Shown here piece after piece: positions 5,390 to 10,283 of a DNA stretch of 10,283 nt. This DNA is from Falsiroseomonas sp044341625 (GTDB lineage Bacteria > Pseudomonadota > Alphaproteobacteria > Acetobacterales > Acetobacteraceae), in contig JBIIRI010000133.1 in the NCBI GenBank assembly GCA_044341625.1, positions 1 to 10,283 on the forward strand, in the 5' to 3' direction. A program made the translations under genes and the position numbers. The notes under the pieces were generated by a model. That model ran no database searches. It was not told the DNA's origin and saw only the letters and a list, made by a program, of their open reading frames with translations. Each line of letters begins with the position of its first letter. The first letter of the stretch is position 1.

Positions 5390-6803
5390 TGAGGGCGGAG
5401 ACGGCGACCTGCGCCGCGCCGATCAGCGCCGCGGGGAACAGGAAGAACAGCAGCGTCAGAAGACCGGTGCCGGTCATCACCACCGTCAGGCTCGCGGGGC
5501 GCGCATCCAGCGCGCCGGCCGGCGCGTCGAAATACATCACCTTCACGATGCGGAGGTAATAGTAGCTCGCCACCACGCTGGTCAGGATGCCGATGATCGC
5601 GAGCGTCCAGTAGCCCGCCTGCACCGCCGCCAGGAAGACGTAGAGCTTGCCGAAGAAGCCCGCGAGCGGCGGGATGCCGGCCATCGAGAACATGAAGACC
5701 GCCATCCACAGCGCCATCGCCGGATCGGTGCGGCCGAGGCCGGCGAGGTCGTCCACCTCCTCCAGCGCGCGCCCCTGGCGGCGCATGGCGACCAGCACCG
5801 CGAAGGTGCCGAGGTTCATCACCACATAGATCGCCATATAGACCAGCACGCCGCGATAACCGGTGTCGTTCAGCACGGCGAGGCCCATCAGCGCGTAGCC
5901 GACATGGCCGATGGAGGAGTAGGCCATCAGGCGCTTGATGTTGCGCTGCCCGATCGCGGCGAAGCCGCCGAGGATCATCGAACCTGCCGCCACCACCCAG
6001 ATCACCTGGCCCCATTGGGCCGAAAGATCGCCGAAGGGACCGGCGAGCACACGCATCATCAGCGCGACCGCCGCCACCTTGGGCGCCGTGGCGAAGAAGG
6101 CCGTCACCGGCGTCGGCGCGCCTTCATAGACGTCGGGCGTCCACATGTGGAACGGCACCGCCGAGACCTTGAAGGCGAGGCCGGCCAGCACGAAGACCAG
6201 CCCGACCACCACGCCCATCCCCGCATCGCCGCCCGACAGCGCATCCGCGAGGCGGTCGAAATTCGTCGTGCCAGCGAAGCCATAGACCAGCGACGCGCCA
6301 TAGAGCAGCAGGCCCGAGGCCAGCGCGCCGAGCACGAAATACTTCAGCCCCGCTTCCGCGCTGCGCGGGTTGTCGCGGTCGAAGGCGGCGATGACGTAGA
6401 GCGAAAGCGACAGCAGCTCGAGCCCGATATAGAGCGACATCAGGTCGTTGGCCGACACCATCACCAGCATGCCGAGCGTCGCGAACAGCATCAGGATGCT
6501 GTACTCGAACCGCGCGAGGCCGGCCTTCTCGTTGAAGTCGAGCGCCAGCACCAAGCCGACCGCAGCGCCGAGCAGGATCAGCACCTTCGCGAAGCGGGAG
6601 AAGGCGTCCGACACATACTGTCCGAGGAAGGCGGTGCCCTCGCTCTGGCCGAGCACGAGCGCCGCGGTCAGCACCAGCGCGCCGATCACGCCCATCGAGA
6701 CGGGGAAGAACTGCTCCTTGCGGGGGATCACGCCCATCAGCAGCAGCGCCAGGCCGGAACAGGCCAGCACGATCTCCGGCAGGGCCAGGGTCCAGTTGAT
6801 CAT
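5382..6803 (-). CDS. nuoN: NADH-quinone oxidoreductase subunit N
   Basis: Antiporter-like proton-pumping subunit of respiratory complex I in the inner membrane. With ATG at 6803 it has 473 residues and about 14 hydrophobic helices, close to the family norm. The charged residues of the proton path are present: E129 (YIGLEL), K154 (AGLKYF), K212 (LAFKVSAVPFH), K242 (TAPKVAA) and K386 (FFGKLYVF). They match E. coli NuoN E133, K158, K217, K247 and K395. The helix-break motif FKVSAVPFHMWTPDVYEGAP is conserved. A GTG at 6809 would add two residues and overlap the nuoM stop, but the Shine-Dalgarno GGGGA sits 7 nt before the ATG and only 1 nt before the GTG, so the ATG is chosen. It starts 2 nt after nuoM and ends inside the birA start. 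Confidence 0.98.
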   Translation of the reverse strand: MINWTLALPEIVLACSGLALLLMGVIPRKEQFFPVSMGVIGALVLTAALVLGQSEGTAFLGQYVSDAFSRFAKVLILLGAAVGLVLALDFNEKAGLARFEYSILMLFATLGMLVMVSANDLMSLYIGLELLSLSLYVIAAFDRDNPRSAEAGLKYFVLGALASGLLLYGASLVYGFAGTTNFDRLADALSGGDAGMGVVVGLVFVLAGLAFKVSAVPFHMWTPDVYEGAPTPVTAFFATAPKVAAVALMMRVLAGPFGDLSAQWGQVIWVVAAGSMILGGFAAIGQRNIKRLMAYSSIGHVGYALMGLAVLNDTGYRGVLVYMAIYVVMNLGTFAVLVAMRRQGRALEEVDDLAGLGRTDPAMALWMAVFMFSMAGIPPLAGFFGKLYVFLAAVQAGYWTLAIIGILTSVVASYYYLRIVKVMYFDAPAGALDARPASLTVVMTGTGLLTLLFFLFPAALIGAAQVAVSALIG

Positions 6804-6805
6804 GG

Positions 6806-8317
6806 TCACATCCCCGCCAGGCGCGCCGCGCCGAGAGCCGCCTCATGGCGCTGCACCAGGGCGGCCACCGTCACCTCGAAGAAGTCGAGGAAGGAGGACG
6901 GATAGACCCCCATCCACAGCGTCAGCAGGATCAGCGGCGCGAAGACCGCGTATTCGCGCGGGCCGAGATCGAGCAGCGAACGAAGGTCGTCGCGCGTGAT
7001 CTTCCCGAAGGCGACGCGGCGATACAGGTACAGCATGTAGGCCGCACCCAGGATCATCCCCATCGCCGCGCCCAACGCGACCCAGGGGTTCACCTTGAAC
7101 GCGCCGACGATCACCAGCAGCTCGCCCGGGAAGCCCGCCGTGCCCGGCAGCGCGACGGAGGCCATGGTGAACAGCATGAAGACCAGCGCATAAGCCGGCA
7201 TGATCTTCGCGACCCCGCCATAGCGCATGATCTCGCGGCTATGGACGCGGTCGTAAAGCACGCCGACGCAGAGGAACAACGCGCCAGAGACGATGCCGTG
7301 GCTCAGCATGGTGAACAGCGCGCCCGACAGCCCCTGCTGCGTGAAGGTGAAGATGCCGAGGGTCACGATGCCCATATGGGCGACCGACGAATACGCGATC
7401 AGCTTCTTCATATCCTCCTGCGCCAGGGCGACGAGGGAGGTGTAGACGATCGCCACCACCGACAGCGCGAAGATCAGCGGCGCGAAATCGGCGGACGCCT
7501 GCGGCAGGATGGGCAGGCTGAAGCGCAGGAAGCCATAGGCCCCCATCTTCAGCAGCACGCCCGCCAGGATGACGGAGCCCGCCGTCGGCGCTTCCACATG
7601 CGCGTCCGGCAGCCAGGTGTGCACCGGCCACATCGGCACCTTCACGGCGAAGGACACGAAGAAGGCCAGGAACAGCCAGAACTGCATCGCCGCCGGGATC
7701 GGCGTGTCCATCAGCGTCGGGATGTCGGTCGTGCCCGCATGATACCAGAGCGCGAGCAGCGCCAGCAGCATCAGCAGCGAACCGGCCAGCGTGTAGAGGA
7801 AGAACTTGAACGCCGCATAGACGCGCCGCGCGCCGCCCCACACGCCGATGATCAGGAACATCGGGATCAGCACGGCTTCGAAGAAGATGTAGAATACCAC
7901 GAAGTCCAGCGCGCAGAACATGCCGACCATCATGCTCTCGAGCACCAGGAAGGCGACCATGTATTCCCGCACGCGCGTCTTCACGCTGTCCCACGACGCC
8001 AGGATGCAGATCGGCGTCAGCAGCGTGGACAGCAGCACGAACAGCACCGAGATGCCGTCCACGCCCATGTGGTAGGACACGCCGAAATCCGGCAGCCAGT
8101 CCACGCGCTCCACGAACTGGAACTCCGCGGTCGACTTGTCGAAGCGCACCCAGAGCACGAGCGACAGCGCGAAGGTGATCAGGCTGGTCCAGAGCGCGGT
8201 CCAGCGCGCATTGCGCGCTACCACCTCCTCCTCGCCGCGCACCATCATGATGATGAAGGCGCCCGCCAGCGGCAGGAAGGTGACCAGGCTGAGGATGGGA
8301 AAGCCGGCGGCGTTCAT
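6806..8317 (-). CDS. nuoM: NADH-quinone oxidoreductase subunit M
   Basis: Second antiporter-like proton-pumping subunit of complex I (equivalent to mitochondrial ND4), an integral inner-membrane protein of 503 residues and about 14 helices. Key residues match the E. coli protein at constant offset: E147 (FFEAVLIPM), K226 (AVKVPMWPVHTWLPDAH), K257 (LLKMGAYGF), H314 (VAHMG), H340 (LSHGI) and E399 (GFPGELL), equivalent to E144, K234, K265, H322, H348 and E407. The segment around the last glutamate reads LPGTAGFPGEL where I more often recall GTSGFVGEF; the essential glutamate is kept. The ATG start overlaps the nuoL stop as ATGA (8314-8317), typical of translational coupling; its own Shine-Dalgarno is weak. 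The stop lies 2 nt before nuoN. All parts of the family fold appear intact. Confidence 0.99.
   Translation of the reverse strand: MNAAGFPILSLVTFLPLAGAFIIMMVRGEEEVVARNARWTALWTSLITFALSLVLWVRFDKSTAEFQFVERVDWLPDFGVSYHMGVDGISVLFVLLSTLLTPICILASWDSVKTRVREYMVAFLVLESMMVGMFCALDFVVFYIFFEAVLIPMFLIIGVWGGARRVYAAFKFFLYTLAGSLLMLLALLALWYHAGTTDIPTLMDTPIPAAMQFWLFLAFFVSFAVKVPMWPVHTWLPDAHVEAPTAGSVILAGVLLKMGAYGFLRFSLPILPQASADFAPLIFALSVVAIVYTSLVALAQEDMKKLIAYSSVAHMGIVTLGIFTFTQQGLSGALFTMLSHGIVSGALFLCVGVLYDRVHSREIMRYGGVAKIMPAYALVFMLFTMASVALPGTAGFPGELLVIVGAFKVNPWVALGAAMGMILGAAYMLYLYRRVAFGKITRDDLRSLLDLGPREYAVFAPLILLTLWMGVYPSSFLDFFEVTVAALVQRHEAALGAARLAGM
6811..6815 (-). promoter_or_regulatory. Shine-Dalgarno site that decides the nuoN start
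   Basis: Minus-strand GGGGA, inside the end of nuoM, lies 7 nt before the ATG at 6803 and 1 nt before the alternative GTG at 6809. The spacing favours the ATG. Confidence 0.55.
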
Positions 8318-10227
8318 CGGGCACCGTAGAGCAGGAGCGTGACGAAAAGGACGAGGCCGATGATCATCGCGAAGGCGTAGTTCGCGACCCGTCCGGTCTG
8401 GATGCGAACCGCGCCGCGCGCCGCCTGCACGGCCAGCGTCGCCGCGCCATTCGGCACGCCGTCGATCAGCCGCGCATCGCCGGTCTTCCAGAGCGCGCGC
8501 GCCAGATGCTGCGTGGGCCTGACGAAGATCGCGTCATACAACTCGTCGAAGTACCACTTGTTCAGCAGGAACCGGTACAGCCCGGCGAACCGCGCCGCGA
8601 GCTGGCCCGGAATGGCGGGCGCGAACATGTACAGCGCATAGGCCAGCGCGATGCCGCCGAAGGCCGCGACCTTGGCGATCACCGGCACCCAGCCGGGCGT
8701 GTGATGCGTGTTCGCCAGCACCTCGTTGGTCGTGGCGGTGTAGATGGCGCCGTCCCAGAAGGCCGCCTGCAGGTCGCCCACGAAAAGCGGCGCGAAGACC
8801 GCGCCCGCCAGCACCGCGCCCACCGACAGGACCAGCAGCGGGATCAGCATCACCGCCGGGCTTTCGTGGACATGTTCCATCGTGTGGTGGTCCGCCCGCG
8901 GCTTGCCGTGGAAGGTCAGGATCAGCAGGCGCCAGGAATAGAAGGCCGTCAGGAACGCCGCGACCAGCCCCATGGCGAAGGCGTAGCTGCCCGGCCCGCT
9001 ATGTGCGGCGAAGGCGGCTTCCAGCACCACATCCTTCGAATAGTAGCCGGCGAAGAAGGGGATGCCCGCCAGCGCCAGGCTGCCGATCCACATCACCGCA
9101 TAGGTGACGGGGATCTTCCGCCAGATGCCGCCCATCTTGCGGATGTCCTGCTCGTCCGACATCGCGTGGATCACGCTGCCGGCGCCGAGGAACAGCAGCG
9201 CCTTGAAGAAGGCATGGGTGAACAGGTGGAACACCGCAGCCTGGTAGGCACCAACCCCGATGGCGAAGAACATGTAGCCCAGCTGCGAACAGGTCGAATA
9301 CGCGATGATGCGCTTGATGTCGTTCTGCACGCAGCCGATCGTCGCCGCGAAGAAGGCGGTGGACGCGCCGACGACGGCGACCACGGCCAGCGTCACCGGC
9401 GCGTATTCCAGCACCGGCGACATCCGCGCCATCAGGAACACGCCCGCCGTCACCATCGTCGCCGCATGGATCAGCGCGGAGACCGGCGTCGGGCCTTCCA
9501 TCGCATCCGGCAGCCAGGTGTGCAGGCCGAGCTGCGCCGACTTGCCGCAGGCGCCGAGGAACAGCAGGACGCCGATCACCTCCAGCGCCGGCATGCCGAG
9601 GAAGCGAACCTCCCGCGCCGCATCCACGCCTGCGAAGATCGCGTCGAATTCCACCGACTGGAAGGTCCAGAAGGTGAGCGCGAGGCCCAGCATGAAGAAC
9701 ACGTCGCCAACGCGGTTGACGATGAAGGCCTTCATCGCGGCGCGGTTGGCGCTGTCCTTCTCGTACCAGTAGCCGATCAGCAGATAGCTCGCGAGGCCGA
9801 CGCCTTCCCAGCCGAAGAACAGCTGCACCAGGTTATCGGCCGTCACCAGCATCAGCATCATGAAGGTAAACAGCGACAGATAGGCGAAGAATCGCGGCCG
9901 CGTTTCGTCATGCGACATGTAGCCGACGGAGTAGATGTGGATCAGCGTCGAGATGAAGGTGACCATCGCCACCATCACGACGCTCAGCGTGTCGTAGCGC
10001 AGCGCCCATTCCACCTCGAAGGCACCGACATCCAGGAAGACCAGGATCGGCACGACGCCGGGAGCGGAGCCCAGCGCGACCTCGATGAACGCGCCGATGC
10101 CGCAGGCGGCGGCGAGCGCCATGAACGCCACCGTGACCCATTGCGACGCTCGGTCACCGAGCCAGCGGCCGAACAGGCCGGCCAGGCACGCGCCGAGCAG
10201 CGGGAAGAAGACGGCACCGACATACAT
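8314..10227 (-). CDS. nuoL: NADH-quinone oxidoreductase subunit L
   Basis: Distal and largest antiporter-like proton-pumping subunit of complex I (mitochondrial ND5), 637 residues, about 16 membrane helices. The long lateral helix that clamps the membrane arm lies in the C-terminal third, after about residue 500. Conserved residues are E141 (FGWEGVGLASYLLIG), D175 (NRVGD), K229 (GACGKSAQLGLHTWLPDAM), H254 (LIHAATMV), H334 and H338 (FHLFTHAFFK), K342, and K398-D399 (YYSKD). They correspond to E. coli E144, D178, K229, H254, H334, H338, K342 and K399-D400. The ATG at 10227 lies 4 nt after the nuoK stop, with AAGGG 8 nt upstream inside the nuoK end. The gene ends in an ATGA overlap with nuoM. 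The C-terminus is hydrophobic (MIIGLVLFVTLLLYGAR), completing the last helix. Nothing looks broken. Confidence 0.99.
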   Translation of the reverse strand: MYVGAVFFPLLGACLAGLFGRWLGDRASQWVTVAFMALAAACGIGAFIEVALGSAPGVVPILVFLDVGAFEVEWALRYDTLSVVMVAMVTFISTLIHIYSVGYMSHDETRPRFFAYLSLFTFMMLMLVTADNLVQLFFGWEGVGLASYLLIGYWYEKDSANRAAMKAFIVNRVGDVFFMLGLALTFWTFQSVEFDAIFAGVDAAREVRFLGMPALEVIGVLLFLGACGKSAQLGLHTWLPDAMEGPTPVSALIHAATMVTAGVFLMARMSPVLEYAPVTLAVVAVVGASTAFFAATIGCVQNDIKRIIAYSTCSQLGYMFFAIGVGAYQAAVFHLFTHAFFKALLFLGAGSVIHAMSDEQDIRKMGGIWRKIPVTYAVMWIGSLALAGIPFFAGYYSKDVVLEAAFAAHSGPGSYAFAMGLVAAFLTAFYSWRLLILTFHGKPRADHHTMEHVHESPAVMLIPLLVLSVGAVLAGAVFAPLFVGDLQAAFWDGAIYTATTNEVLANTHHTPGWVPVIAKVAAFGGIALAYALYMFAPAIPGQLAARFAGLYRFLLNKWYFDELYDAIFVRPTQHLARALWKTGDARLIDGVPNGAATLAVQAARGAVRIQTGRVANYAFAMIIGLVLFVTLLLYGAR

Positions 10228-10231
10228 GCGC

Positions 10232-10283
10232 CTAGCCCTTCAGGGTGGAGATTTCCTCCACCTCGATCGTGCCGCGGTTGCGG
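10232..10283 (-). CDS. nuoK: NADH-quinone oxidoreductase subunit K (C-terminal end only)
   Basis: Only the last 16 codons plus TAG are in the window: RNRGTIEVEEISTLKG. This is the typical end of NuoK, the small three-helix complex I subunit (mitochondrial ND4L), just after its last membrane helix. Position directly before nuoL, 4 nt away, is the standard nuo order and confirms the call. The rest lies beyond the right edge. Confidence 0.92.
   Translation of the reverse strand, partial: RNRGTIEVEEISTLKG

Noticed and set aside
5214..6905. 563-aa plus-strand open frame
   Set aside because: Antisense to birA and nuoN; its extreme His/Arg/Gln/Glu content is the mirror of hydrophobic membrane-protein codons.
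6845..8329. 494-aa plus-strand open frame
   Set aside because: Antisense to nuoM; the same charged mirror-image composition and no domain.
1..10283. A new defence, mobile or biosynthetic system
   Set aside because: All substantial coding space is taken by well-known housekeeping genes on one strand. There is no integrase, transposase, CRISPR repeat, toxin-antitoxin pair or foreign-looking composition.

Overview
The window is an ordinary alphaproteobacterial housekeeping block in which every recognisable gene lies on the minus strand. Read in the direction of transcription (right to left), it holds the end of nuoK, complete nuoL, nuoM and nuoN (the membrane proton-pumping part of respiratory complex I), then birA (biotin-protein ligase), coaX (type III pantothenate kinase), rnj (ribonuclease J), a small DUF1467 membrane protein, and most of proS (prolyl-tRNA synthetase), which runs off the left edge. 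By eye the DNA is about two thirds G+C. The order nuo-birA-coaX-rnj-DUF1467-proS, the short proS without a full editing insert, and DUF1467 itself all indicate Alphaproteobacteria. The protein style suggests Rhodospirillales/Acetobacterales (for example a Roseomonas-like organism), but the genus is inference.

Layout. 10283-3823 is very compact: nuoK-nuoL are 4 nt apart, nuoL-nuoM overlap by ATGA, nuoM-nuoN are 2 nt apart, nuoN-birA overlap by 8 nt, birA-coaX are 16 nt apart and coaX-rnj are 66 nt apart. This is most simply one long operon. After rnj comes a 316-nt gap (1803-2118) with two REP-like palindromic elements in head-to-head orientation. The DUF1467 gene follows, then a 464-nt gap (1039-1502) that is unusually rich in structure. 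That gap holds a hairpin straight after the DUF1467 stop, further hairpins, a textbook minus-strand intrinsic terminator at 1281-1317, a perfect 15-nt dyad at 1172-1186, and a strongly folded G+C-rich leader before proS. proS therefore probably has its own promoter between the terminator and its TTG start.

How the genes fit together. NuoL, NuoM and NuoN are the three antiporter-like subunits of complex I, and all their key charged residues are intact. BirA attaches biotin to carboxylase carrier proteins. CoaX starts coenzyme A synthesis. RNase J matures and degrades RNA, and ProS charges tRNA-Pro. They share a neighbourhood rather than a pathway.

I found no mobile element, CRISPR array, tRNA, rRNA, toxin-antitoxin or defence system, and no convincing new multi-gene system. 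The points most worth a second look are the structured non-coding stretch between DUF1467 and proS and the Thr-Asn substitution in the BirA adenylate-binding loop.
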